From the NCBI GenBank assembly GCA_022818135.1, contig JAFMSR010000001.1, positions 5,681,663 through 5,745,662 of the forward strand: 64,000 nt of DNA, read 5' to 3'. The position numbers and the translations under genes are program-made. The notes below the pieces were generated by a model that was not told where the DNA came from, ran no database searches, and worked only from the letters and a program-made list of their open reading frames with translations. The DNA is from Saxidomus purpurata (Eukaryota; Mollusca; Bivalvia; Venerida; Veneridae). Below are positions 1 to 10,137 of the stretch, piece by piece; the stretch's first letter is position 1; each line of letters starts with the position of its first letter.

Positions 1-691
1 TTGCGAGATTTTAATTAAAACATGTGCTAGGATGTTTCAATAGGTCTATTGTCTAGCAATAGGTGGATGTGTATTAACATAGAGTTTAATAATATGGTCA
101 CAAGAAAGTCATGATAAAAATACTCTAGTTGTGGTCAGTGACAAGATCCTACTTGTGTTTTATTATCATACATTATAATCATGGATGAAACATGGTTTGA
201 ATAGTTCTGTTTCAAATGGAACATTGCCACTTTAATTCAGGACCATATTAAAAATTCATGGACAAACCATAGTTGAAACAACATGGTACAATCAGTGTTA
301 GCAGCCTGTTCTGGCTGTAGTTTAGATATCTAATTATCATGAATCTTGGTTTGACCAGGTATGTCAAATGAAAGATCTCCACTTTAAGGCAAATACAGGG
401 TCCTAAAAATCTGATATGACCAGCATCTGTATATTATCTATAAAAGTGATCTTGAACCATTTTGGTCATGACCAGAAGGGGTTCCAGATCACTTCAACAG
501 ATCATAGACAAATCATAGACAAAGCAGATCATGGGCAGCCGGTGTTGGCCTTGATGTGGCAATGTTCCATTCGACATATCTGGTCAAACCATGTTTTAGA
601 CATGGTTAGATAGTGGTCAGATGGTCATAGTGTGGTCAATTCAGCTCATGTTTACTGAGCTCTGAAATGACTGCAATTTGACTATGTCTGG

Positions 692-1504
692 AACCCGATT
701 TTTATGGGGATGTGGTTTACAAACTTCGTAAGATTTTGGGTCATGGCAATTTTCCAACTGTATTTGCTAAAATTATAAAACGTTTTGTTAAAAGAGGTTA
801 CGACCCAACTGTTTTGAGACACACCGCTGTTTGGTGTTCAACCCGTTTACAGTTGGACGCTATGCTTCCCTCTTTGATTGTGTCTGACGGAAGAGGGGGG
901 CTCTGTGATGGGCAGTTTTTAAATCCCACTGGGACGAAACTGTTTTGATTTCTGTCCTCTGGCCTGTTTCGTCGGGCCCTTAAGGGTGTTTCTCTTGGTG
1001 CTCTGCCTTCTGCAAAGGCTTGAGTACATACGTTTTTTGGTTCTCAAGGTTTGCTTTTTTATATTTATACACGAGCATTTTTGTGTTTTACATACCATGC
1101 CTTTTGTTTCCATTGCGTGTGTTGAGATTCACCTAGCAGGGATTACTTTTTTTACACTGTCCTGTGACTTTGGAACATGGTGGGGGTAAGAGTGAGGTTG
1201 GGTGCGCACCATAAACCGGTTTAAGCTCCCCAGTGGTGTTTTTGCCACTGACCGTTCCAAGGCGGTGCCCCACTGTGTTCCTTTTTATTGTTCGTTTTGT
1301 CCTCGTGTGTTTGCTTTGTATCCTAGTGTGTGTTGGTGTGTTTTGTGTGTGTACATGTTGTGTGTGTGTGTGTCGTGTGTGTGTGCGTGTGCGCGTGTGT
1401 GTGTGTGTTGGTGGTGTGCACTTCTGGGTGATGTGGGGTTCGTTTTGGGGAGGCTGCGTTTTTGGTGCGTGGCATTCCCTGTTTGATATTATTTTTGTTT
1501 TTTT
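692..1504 (+). mobile_element. 5'-truncated retroelement copy, RT C-terminus plus 3' UTR
   Basis: This stretch is nearly identical to 59995-60858. It starts inside the reverse-transcriptase-associated ORF, at the bases encoding GDVVYKLRKILGHG, and runs through the 3' UTR, the CA/TG tract (about 1330-1412) and the shared terminus CCCTGTTTGATATT plus a T-rich tail. One base missing near 826 relative to the longer copy changes the reading frame before the natural stop, so the coding remnant (712-948) is dead. Variable 5' truncation with a fixed 3' end fits target-primed reverse transcription. No clear target duplication was found. Confidence 0.85.
1330..1412. repeat. Interrupted TG/CA microsatellite inside retroelement 3' UTR
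   Basis: Imperfect (TG)n with interruptions, occupying the same position relative to the element terminus as the tracts at 3380-3460, 18858-18920, 19252-19320, 26494-26540, 31970-32030 and 60647-60776. Long open frames here on both strands are simple-repeat artefacts. Confidence 0.9.
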
Positions 1505-2077
1505 GACCAGGTATATCAAACGGAACATTGCCACATCAAGGCCTAACCAATGTTTGTAAAAGTCTGCTATGACCATGATATGTCTTTTAGCTTGAGGGAA
1601 TGTTTTTGAACTGATACGGCAATGGCCATTTCATTTCAAAATCAATCCCTCAGAACAATATCTTACATGGTCATATCAGAGTGATTTGTGACCATAGTCT
1701 AGTCCTAATGTGGCAGTTTTTCAATTGACAAACCTGGTAATACCATGTTTCAACAGTGGTCATATTACATCTAAAACAGGGCTAGAACAAGGTCTTTGAT
1801 CACGATTGAACCATTTTTCTTAATGGTTCTACCATGGTTTGTCCATGAGTTTTTCCACAGGGTAAGTACGTAAATAGTTAATATCTATCAACATAATATG
1901 TTGTTACCTCAAAATTAATGTTAATTATAAGTGTAGCGTATTTAATCTTCTCCACCAGTGAATAACGGTCAACAATTCGAGTAGCATATTTATAAGAAAA
2001 ACAAGGTTAAGTTTGTTTTCCTGATATACATGTCGCAATAGATATATACTTACTATTGGGGAGAAATTTGGTAAGTG
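1505..2077. other. Non-coding interior of the left foldback arm
   Basis: No gene is visible. Bases 1520-1750 pair with 7200-7426 of the right arm. About 1865-2030 has no counterpart in the right arm and is plain AT-rich DNA. Confidence 0.6.
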
Positions 2078-2150
2078 GCCGGCTAGCTCAGTCGGGTGAG
2101 CATTAGGTAAGCAAGGGAATGTACATGGGTTCGAACCCCGGTCAAGGTTT
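2078..2150 (+). repeat. tRNA-like (SINE-type) head
   Basis: A-box-like TAGCTCAGTCGGG and B-box-like GGGTTCGAACCCCGG are spaced as in tRNA genes, with a pairing D stem. The 3' end does not pair with the 5' acceptor strand, and an inverted relative lies at 7089-7163 in the other foldback arm. It is therefore more likely a tRNA-derived repeat than a functional tRNA. It runs directly into a T run and the AGCTCACCTGG repeat. Confidence 0.55.
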
Positions 2151-2154
2151 TTTT

Positions 2155-2597
2155 TAGCTCACCTGGCACAAAGTGCCAGAGTGAGCTGTTAGGATCACTC
2201 ACAGTCCGTGGTCCGTCGTCCGTCCGTCCACCATTTTCTTCAAACGACATCTCCTCCAAAACCGCTAGGCCATTGTTGATAAAACTTTTCAGAGATGTTC
2301 CTTGCATGAAGCTCTTTCACATGTGTTCAAACAATTCTATTCCATGCAGAACTTTGGTTGCAATGGCAACGAATAGGAATAAAAATTGCATTTTTCATTG
2401 GACCTTGATGAAAATTGGTCAGTATAAAATTGCCTTGATGAAATCTAGGTTGCGTTTGAACATGGGTCAAAAACTAGGTCACAGGGTGAAAATTGTAGAA
2501 AAACCATGTGTATGCAATAGAGTTTGCATTTTTCATTCTATCTTCATGAAACTTTGTCAGTATGATTGTTTTGATGAAATGTAGGTAGAAAGGCCAT
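2155..2597 (+). repeat. AGCTCACCTGG-family interspersed repeat
   Basis: It begins AGCTCACCTGGCACAAAG and then a small stem (GGCACAAAGTGCC), followed by repeated gtccgtc and gcaatggcaacgaatagg motifs. The same family occurs reversed at 5356-6272 and 6375-7086, and at 41292-42913. Open frames across it are not conserved between copies, so I do not call it coding. Confidence 0.7.
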
Positions 2598-2697
2598 TCT
2601 TCTTTGAAATTGTATTTATTTATCATTTTACGGTTATTGAACACCTAGTCTATGTTTTTCGAATATAACCGGCTAGATATAGGAAGTGCCCCTTTAA
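2598..2697 (-). mobile_element. Fragment of MITE family 2 (GGGGCACTCCCTA type)
   Basis: It matches one end of the full-length copies at 17960-18331 and 33381-33756, ending GTGCCCCTTTA. The other end is missing. Confidence 0.7.
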
Positions 2698-3240
2698 AGT
2701 TCTTCTCACAGAGGACAGGCCTTCCGTGGAGCGATGGTTAGATAAACTTCCCGCCTGTGTATGACTGAACTACTGTTGGAAAACCTAGGTTAAACCTAAA
2801 ACCAAACCAAATTTAAATGATTCAGTTATTCGGAGATCTGATCCTTTATACTGAATTTATCAGTAGTATTGTTTGAAAACATTGAAGACAACTTTCTCCT
2901 TGTTATGCGCTAAATTGATCAACAATTTTGACCCAATTTTTGTAAAAATCCCTCAAAGGGTAAGAATGTATAGTTTGGTGACATATGACATTTAATTGTG
3001 ACATTACGATGAGATTAACATTGGCCGTAGTTTGGTGAGAATTTTTCAAAGGGTAAGGTATAAATTCTTGTGACCTTTGACTTTTAAGTGTGACATTGAT
3101 TTTTACAGCCAAGCTCGGTTCAAAAACGGATTCTTCATAATTATTATTTTTTCAATGATTTTCAACATTTACTAAAAGGTGTAAAAGAGAATATGCAAAA
3201 GGTTGGGAGATCAAGAATCGTGAATATGGCCTTGACTTTG
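2698..3240. other. No gene recognised
   Basis: AT-rich interior of the foldback structure. Two loosely similar stretches containing caaagggtaag (about 2950 and 3050) suggest a decayed tandem repeat. Nothing coding was seen. Confidence 0.4.
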
Positions 3241-3244
3241 AGAA

Positions 3245-3555
3245 GGTTGGGTGCGCACCATAAACCGGTTTAAACTCCCCAGTGGTGTTTTTGCCACTGA
3301 CCGTTCCAAGGCGGTGCCCCTACTGTGTTCCTTTAATTGTTCGTTTTGTCCTCGTGGGTTTGCTTTGTGGGGGCTAGTGTGTGTTGGTAGTGTATATGTG
3401 TGTGTGTACATGATTGTGTGTGTCGTGTGTGTGTGCGTGTGCGTGTGTGTGTGTGTGTTGGTGGTGTGCACTTCTGGGTGCTGTGGGGTTCGTTTTGGGG
3501 AGGCTGCGTTTTTGGTACGTGGCATTCCCTGTTTGATATTATTTTTGTTTTTTTT
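3245..3555 (+). mobile_element. 5'-truncated retroelement copy (3' UTR only)
   Basis: It begins at GGTTGGGTGCGCACC, carries the TG tract (about 3380-3460) and ends at the common terminus with a T8 tail. No coding sequence is left. Confidence 0.85.
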
Positions 3556-3689
3556 GGATAAAACATAAAACTAGTTTATGCAGACTGTTTGAGGTGAACA
3601 TTTTGGTAAAGTTTCAAAAGAAATCCTTCCAGGGGTTGAGGAGATATATTTTTTGTTTAATTGCCTTAATTTCAAGTTTGAACCCTCAG

Positions 3690-4140
3690 TATGACTTTGT
3701 CATTTCAGATACCCCATAGATGTTATGCATGACACACCTACCTATGGGGTATGGACAAGAATTGTGGTAAGTTATTTCAAAATAAGTCAATTCACCTTAA
3801 AGTTACAGTCGGACACGAAAAACCAGTTCATGTATGTAACCATTTATCACGTTTTGAGTCCGAAGTTTGACATTGACCTTCAATGTAGCTCGCTTGTTGA
3901 AGAGCATGACACACTCTTGTGGTATGTGCAATAACTGCCTTAAAACATTTAAAATCATTGTATGCATTTAGAAGTTACAACCCGGACACGAATCCCGGTT
4001 TGAGCCTCAACTGTGATCTTGACAGTCAAATAAGCTCCCTCCGTGAGATGCATGACACACCCTTGTGCTATAGAAACAACTGTGTGAAGTTATTAGAAAA
4101 TCGGTCCATGTATGTAGAATTAACAGCCCGAACGAACAGA
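3690..4140. repeat. Tandem repeat, about three units of ~145-177 bp
   Basis: The phrase GCATGACACAC recurs at about 3727, 3904 and 4049, each time after a similar tract including cggacacgaa and a tgaccttga-like motif. Short open frames across it are repeat-derived. Confidence 0.65.
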
Positions 4141-4794
4141 TGAAACCGAGCGAACCTGTAGTCCCAAATGATTTTCTATCGGTTGGGGACTAATGGCAGG
4201 AGTATATTGACGAAACATTCGGTCAAAGATTTAGATGGTAGTACTACGTGCGATTAAAACAAATGATAGTGCAGCCCGAGACTTAAAGTTCAATATTTAT
4301 GATGATGACTGCGAATTGAACATCATTACTTTGCCTAACGCGTATTGGAATTTACAAACTTCTAATTTACGTGTACTTGTATTCTTGTTTGTAACACAGG
4401 TGGAAGGAATATACCTTTGACGCCCCTCGTTGAACCCCCGAACCGCCTCTCTATATTTTTGTCTTTATCTATACATTTTAAGACTGATATAATGTCATAA
4501 TAAATTGAAAAAATTCTTGTTCATGCTATTTACTAAAGACAAGGTTCCAAACACATGCAATATGAAAACAAGTATATATGTCGCTGCGAAACACTGCCAT
4601 TTCTTTCAAATTTGACTAACGTCAAACCAATTTGGACAAATAAGGAGGGAGTTGATAGAGTTTTAAGAAAAATATTACTTCAAAGGAAAATGCCAAGACT
4701 TTCTTGTTCTACAAGCAAAAATGTCAACGATGCTATAACGGTTTTCGCTCAACCCAGAAAAATGGTAAAGAGCTATGGACAAACAAGAACCACC
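4141..4794. other. No gene recognised
   Basis: Short open frames (for example 4235-4420 and 4555-4815) show no domain, signal or repeat structure I can recognise. Confidence 0.35.
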
Positions 4795-5045
4795 TTTAAA
4801 GGACATACCCCATAACTCATGTCAAACTAAAAAACCTTCAAAACATAAATGATAGTGTATTTGAAAATATTGTAACACATAATCTATGTTTCGAGAATAT
4901 GATCTGCTAGATGTAGGGAGTGCCCAGTAATTGTACAACAACAACCCTACACAGATTATTGAATGGTTTACGGTACTGCAGCATATTTTAAACTGCTGAC
5001 TTTATCGATATTGACTGAAATGCATAGCTGCAACTTTTAGGTTTT
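4795..5045. mobile_element. Rearranged MITE family 2 fragments
   Basis: 4795-4925 is an internally deleted minus-orientation copy, running from AAAGGACATACCCCATAA to TAGGGAGTGCCC. It is joined directly to a plus-orientation internal fragment (4926-5045, from taattgtacaacaac). The abrupt switch marks a junction of two copies. Confidence 0.65.
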
Positions 5046-5230
5046 ATATATACAAATTTATTTATTCTCGATTGCGAAACAAGTTCTTACAACTTAGATC
5101 AATTGCTCGCGAAACTCATTTCAGTTGGAGTCAACCTCGAAGAGAGAGGCAATGTGGAATTATTTGTGTCTTGCCTAAGGACACTACCAATATGGCTATT
5201 GTAGGGATCGAATCCGGGGCCCTTCAATCC

Positions 5231-5356
5231 TGAAGGGACATACCCTATAACCAATGTCAAACTAAATAACCTCCAAATTGACGTCATTTTACGTTCATTG
5301 AACACATAATCTAGTTTTGAGAATTTAATCGGCTAGATTTAGGGAGTGCCTCTTTA
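5231..5356 (-). mobile_element. Short internally deleted MITE family 2 copy
   Basis: Both termini are present, about 125 bp apart: AAGGGACATACCCTATAA on one side and GGGAGTGCCTCTTTA on the other. Full copies are about 370 bp. Confidence 0.7.
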
Positions 5357-6272
5357 AACAAGAGGACCAAGATGGCCCTATATCGCTTAACGTCGATATG
5401 ACAACTGTGACCAAACTTCAACTCTAAATTATTATCATAAACACAAACATTCTGTTTGACCTTGACAGGCCATGATGATTGGGTTGTAAATGTCACCTGT
5501 ATGGCATACACAAGGTTTTTAACCGGGTGACCTTGTTTTTGACCTGAGGTTACCATATATTCATATACTACCTACATTTCATCGACAAATTTCATGAAGG
5601 CAGAATAAAAAATGCAAACTCTATTGCATACACATGATTTTCTACAATTTTTACCCTATGACTTAGTCCTTGACCCTAGATGACCCATGTTCGAACTCAA
5701 CCTAGACTTCATAAAGGCAATTATACTGACCAAGTTTATGATGGTCCAATGATAAATGCAACCTTTTTTGCAAACACATGACTGTTGTATGATTTAACCC
5801 CGTGACCTAGGTTTTGACCCGAGATAACCACTCTTCACATTCGACATAGATTTCATCAAGGAAATCAAACTGACCAAGTTTCATGAAAGTACAATTAAAA
5901 GTGCAACCTCTATTGCATACACAATGTTGTTCTATGATTTGACCGGGTGTTCTAGCTTTTAATTTTAGATGACGCATATATTTACTCGACCTAGATTTCA
6001 TTTTGGCAATCAAAATGACCAAGTTTCATGAAAATCCAATGTTGTTGTACAATAATTTGACTTTGTGACATAGTTTTTGACCCTAGATGACCCATATTCG
6101 AACTAGACCTAGATTTCATCAAGGTAGTTATTCTGTGACCAAGTTACATGAAGATCCAATGAAAAATGCAGCCTCTTTTACATACACAAGGTTAAGTGTG
6201 TACCGATAGACGCCAGACATCAGGCGATCACAATATCTCACCTTCGCCGTTCGTGCTCAGGTGAGCTAAAAA
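5357..6272 (-). repeat. AGCTCACCTGG-family repeat, reversed copy
   Basis: It ends CAGGTGAGCTAAAAAG at about 6254-6270, the reverse complement of the start of the 2155 copy. Internally it has several ~150-bp units built on catgaa/tccaatg/tgcatacaca and gaccctagatgaccca. No coding region was seen. Confidence 0.65.
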
Positions 6273-6374
6273 GAAAGTCGGTGGCGCAATTTTTAATATA
6301 TGAAAGCGATTGTTAGCTAGATGTTTTTAGTAAAAATTAATTTCATTCAGTCGGAAGGCGCAAAATGTCACATA

Positions 6375-7086
6375 GTGAGGAAAACAATTGGGCCATGATG
6401 GCCCTATATCGCTCACTCGATTAACATTGGCTACAATACAAGGGGTCATGATTCTAACATAATTCGTAGAGGTCCACTGACTAACTATGCTAAGTAACAT
6501 TGAAAATATATATTCTCTGCCTGTCGGCCTTGTGTGTTTTAAAAATCAATTGACCTCCTCCCATTCGGGAAAGCTTAATTTTGTCCAGGGGTCATGATTT
6601 GAACAATCTTGGTAGAGGTTCACTAGGCATTTCTACATGCCAACTAATCTAATCTCTAGGCCTTGTTGTTTCAGAGAAGAAATTTTTTGAAGTTTTCACT
6701 ATATATGTCTATGTAAAACCAAGTGATCCCCGGGCGGGGTTAATTTTGACCCGGGGATCATAATTTGAACACTCTTGGTAGAGGTCTACTAGACAATGCC
6801 ACATGCTAAATATCTAAGCCCTAGGTCCTGTGGTTTCACAGAAAAAGAATTTTTCAGTTTTTCCTATTCGTTGCCATTGCAACAAGAGTTCTGTATGAAA
6901 TGGAATTGAATTCTTTAAACAACTTTGATAGAGCTTTAGCTGCAAGGAACATCTCTGCAAGATTTTGTCAAAAATGGCCGAGTGGTTTTAGAGGAGATAT
7001 GGTTTTAAGGATATGGTGGACGGACTAACGACAGTGAGGGATCCTAATAGCTCACTCTGGCACTTTGTGCCAGACGAGCTAAAAAA
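6375..7086 (-). repeat. AGCTCACCTGG-family repeat with ~160-bp units
   Basis: Units carry cctctaccaag-type and tgacccggggatca-type motifs, as in 41292-42913. It ends at TGGCACAAAGTGCCAGACGA, directly before the inverted tRNA-like head. Confidence 0.65.
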
Positions 7087-7604
7087 GAACATTGACCGGG
7101 ATTCGAACCCATGTAAATTTCCTTGTAAACCTAAAGCCCTCCCAACTGAGCTAACCGGCCACTTATCAAATTTCTCTCAAATTATATATCTATTGAAATA
7201 TTGTATGTCCAGGTTTGTCAATTGAAAAACTGCAACTTTAGGACTAGACGATGGTAACAAATCACTCTGATATGACCTTGATACAATACTGTTCTGTGGG
7301 ATTGATTTTGAAATGAAATGGCCATGGCCGTATCAGTTTCAAAACATTCCCTCAAGCTAAAAGACATAACATGGTCATAGCAGACTTTTACAAACATTGG
7401 TTAGGCCTTGATGTGGCAATGTTCCATGGTCATAATGTATGATAATAAAACACAAGTAGGATCTTTTCATTGACCAAAACTAGAGTATTTTCACCATGAC
7501 TTTCTTGTGACCATGTTTACAAACTCTAGGTTAATACACATCCACCTATTGCTAGACAATAGACCAATTGAAACATCCTAGCACATGTTTTATTTAAAGT
7601 CGCG
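6880..7604. repeat. Right arm of the foldback element
   Basis: Collinear inverted match to the left arm. 7428-7604 pairs with 1-190, including the shared AAAACATGTGCTAGGATGTT. 7200-7426 pairs with 1520-1750. The similarity ends close to 7604. Confidence 0.75.
7089..7163 (-). repeat. tRNA-like (SINE-type) head, inverted partner
   Basis: On the minus strand it reads TTAGCTCAGTTGG (A-box-like) and GGGTTCGAATCCCGG (B-box-like), followed by a T run. It is the inverted counterpart of 2078-2150. The acceptor ends do not pair, so a functional tRNA is unlikely. Confidence 0.5.
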
Positions 7605-8457
7605 CCAATTAGTGACAAATAAACCAGACACAATTTCTTTGTTGTATTCAGATGTTAAATTGTTTATTAAAAAGTCATAACTGCAATTAAAAAAATAAAG
7701 TCACTTACTGATGCCAAAGAAGTGTCATAAAGCCTTTTAGTTTTGCGGAACTTTCTTTTTTCATCAGATAAATTCCCTCCAAAATCTGTGAAGGGTGCAC
7801 ATTATGTTTACATGTCGTGCGATTTGTCAGTCCTAGTTCTGATTTGTTTCTGATATTGCCATGACATTGTGGAAGTCATTTGAAACTGATCTTACCACCT
7901 CTAGAACTGTTTATTGTTCATTAAGGGTCCTTAACTATTCTTTTATCTTCGTATCATGGACAGTTCAAGACCCTGTTTGAATCGTAAGTAGTTCATTAAC
8001 TGTTCATGATTCTTTTAAGAACAGTTCTTGTCCATTGTTTCAATATCAAAAACCTATGATGGTCAAATTATGTACAGCTCATGAATGGCTTGAATTGTTC
8101 ATAATTTCTTCAGCTGCATTTCACACGGAATATTTTGTCATGTTCTTAGCACATGTATAATTCGAAGTATGTATTTAAATGTACAGATGCATCAAACCGA
8201 TGTATAATGTGTAACATAATGTGCAAAACCTCCGAATAGGGTCTATTGATATTTGCAAAACATCTAAGTAAAACACTTGTCTGTGCACAAATGATCAAAA
8301 CAATGCCACTGCAACTTTGATACACCATTATATGAAAGTAATATTTAGCAGCTGCTGATTTTCAGTGCTGATATGGAAGGAACAGGTTTTTTTACATTCT
8401 ATTGACCTTAATTTGATCATAGCCACAACTAGTTCCACACAGGTAAAATTATGAAAG
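7605..8457. other. No gene recognised
   Basis: AT-rich. The short phrase aactgttcat/gaacagttc recurs in both orientations around 7900-8100, a weak low-copy repeat. No protein domain was seen. Confidence 0.4.
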
Positions 8458-8489
8458 ATATAAAAACAAAAATAATATCAAACAGGGAA
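8458..8489 (-). mobile_element. Minimal (~30 bp) retroelement 3' terminus
   Basis: AAACAAAAATAATATCAAAC followed by AGGGAAT matches the last ~28 bases of the retroelement family exactly, with no upstream element sequence. This is either an extreme 5' truncation or a shared target motif. Confidence 0.6.
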
Positions 8490-9424
8490 TTGAAATAAGA
8501 TGAATTTGATATGACATTGTAATTCAAACATAGTCATTACAGTACCACTTAATCAAAATGAGCTCACTGTGATATAGATACAACATTTTCCCTTAGAACT
8601 GTTTTTATCTAAGCTGTTCATGGTTGATACAAGTTTATGTACAATATGTCGGTCAATAGCGATTCATTGCTATTATTGATAATTTTAAATAACACCGACT
8701 TTAAAACAAATTGTGTTCTGTACAATATTGACTTTGATTATCATTGTTTAAGACATAATATTATTATTGTTTTTACATGGATAAACCATTGTTTCATTTT
8801 CTATGTCGGAAAGACATGTACATGTCACTGATATGGCTTTAATATAACTGTACATTTTAACATTGTCAAAGTAGTGCCACTTTACTAACACGTCTTGACC
8901 ATGATATGGAAGTGACTTTTTACTTGGGATTGATTTGACCTCAATTTGATCATGTCCAATCATATCCGATAAAGGTCAATTTGACGGAAGAGCATGAGAA
9001 CATGAAATTCAAAACATGCCACTCAAACAAACATAATCCGAAATTGATCATGGCCAAAACAGGTCTAAAACCCTGACTGTGATTATCATTGATGTGGACA
9101 TGGTCAAAACATTGTTGCAACCTGGAAATTTCATTGCCATCAATTTCTATGATGCCAAAATATGTACATTTCATTATCGGTCATGGTCCAAACATGGTCA
9201 TCGTTGATATAGCAATGGTCATAACCGCAGAATAAACCCATTGAAGAAAGACTGAAAACGCAAGAGTATTTTGTTGTTTATTCCCATTCGGTATTATCCA
9301 AGTAGAAGGTGCCTTACAGCGTAAATTATTCATTTCAAAAAATGTTATACATTATACACTTATACACGGTGGAAGACTTCCAAACTCCCGGTCAAAAGCG
9401 AGCTTAATACTGCTGCATCGAATA
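8490..9424. other. No gene recognised
   Basis: Rich in short ggtca/tgacc/catgg words similar in flavour to the first 2 kb. Possibly relics of the same repeat. No coding evidence. Confidence 0.4.
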
Positions 9425-10137
9425 GATGTGTTGATGCGCAGTATAGACCTTTTGATGAAAAAATAAAGAACGGACAATCATTTGAAATGGTATCTAAATG
9501 CCCGTATCACTACAGTGATATTGAAATCGCAACAAAATGCACACGTGAATATCACAATCTACAATTCGATGTTCCATTAAGGAATATACTTCCGGCTTAT
9601 GATAAGCATACAGATTCAATTTACAAAAATGTATTCTGTGCTGAATGCAACAACGTTGAATTAAAAAGGCTGGAATTTACAGGTCTAAGATTTAGCTGTC
9701 TGACCAAAATGCGAAGAATAACTTATATTCGTGACTTGGCAACAGCTGCAGAAACCAAGCAGGAGGACGACTGCAATATTTTGTTTGAGCCTCTGCATAC
9801 ATTTTCCCAGCTGGATCACTGGAATTCAAAGAAATGCGATAGAACATTTATAAGTGATTGTAATGTTACTGGTTTATGGAAAACTTATGATAGATATTTG
9901 GAAGAGGCTTGTTTGTCCTATAAATCAGTTTATAAACATTTTAGGAATGTACACTGCTTTTTATGTAACGGCTTTAATGCCAGCGAAATAACAAAGTTAT
10001 GTCATGATAACATTACACCTTCCACTGAGTTTTTTTTCATTGCCGTTCTTGACTGGCGTAAAGACAAAATCTCGGGAGACTCTAAGAAAGAAATGAAGAT
10101 GAAGTGTTGGCAAAACGCTTTATTTAATAAGTCTAAG
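9425..10137 (+). pseudogene. Partial copy of receptor-C ectodomain exon (left palindrome arm)
   Basis: The frame is open from the left edge of the arm to a donor site AAG|GTATAT at 10137/10138. It encodes the Cys motifs IYKNVFCAECNNV and FRNVHCFLCNGF. It lacks the SMB-like N-terminus present in the right arm. Unlike the right arm it has T8 at 10030-10037, which keeps the reading frame used by genes A and B up to the donor. No 7TM exon follows before the palindrome centre or in the opposite arm. It is probably a non-functional inverted duplicate or an assembly foldback. Confidence 0.8.

Larger units (their letters stand above)
1..2400. repeat. Left arm of ~7.6 kb degenerate foldback element
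   Basis: Bases 1-190 are the reverse complement, with substitutions and small gaps, of about 7428-7604. Bases about 1520-1750 match 7200-7426 in inverted orientation, and about 2020-2370 match 6880-7200. The arms are therefore collinear and inverted, although the left arm is longer because it holds a retroelement (692-1504) and extra copies of short motifs built on catggt/accatg. No transposase was recognised between the arms. The left boundary may lie outside the window. Confidence 0.75.

Noticed and set aside
1133..1576. Long Thr-His-rich or Cys-Val-rich open frames over CA/TG tracts (also near 3211-3568, 18649-19432, 31864-32236, 60320-60929)
   Set aside because: They are translations of microsatellite DNA within retroelement 3' UTRs, present on both strands and in several frames.
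2078..2150. Functional tRNA gene
   Set aside because: A- and B-box words are present but acceptor strands do not pair, and the copy is part of a repeat.
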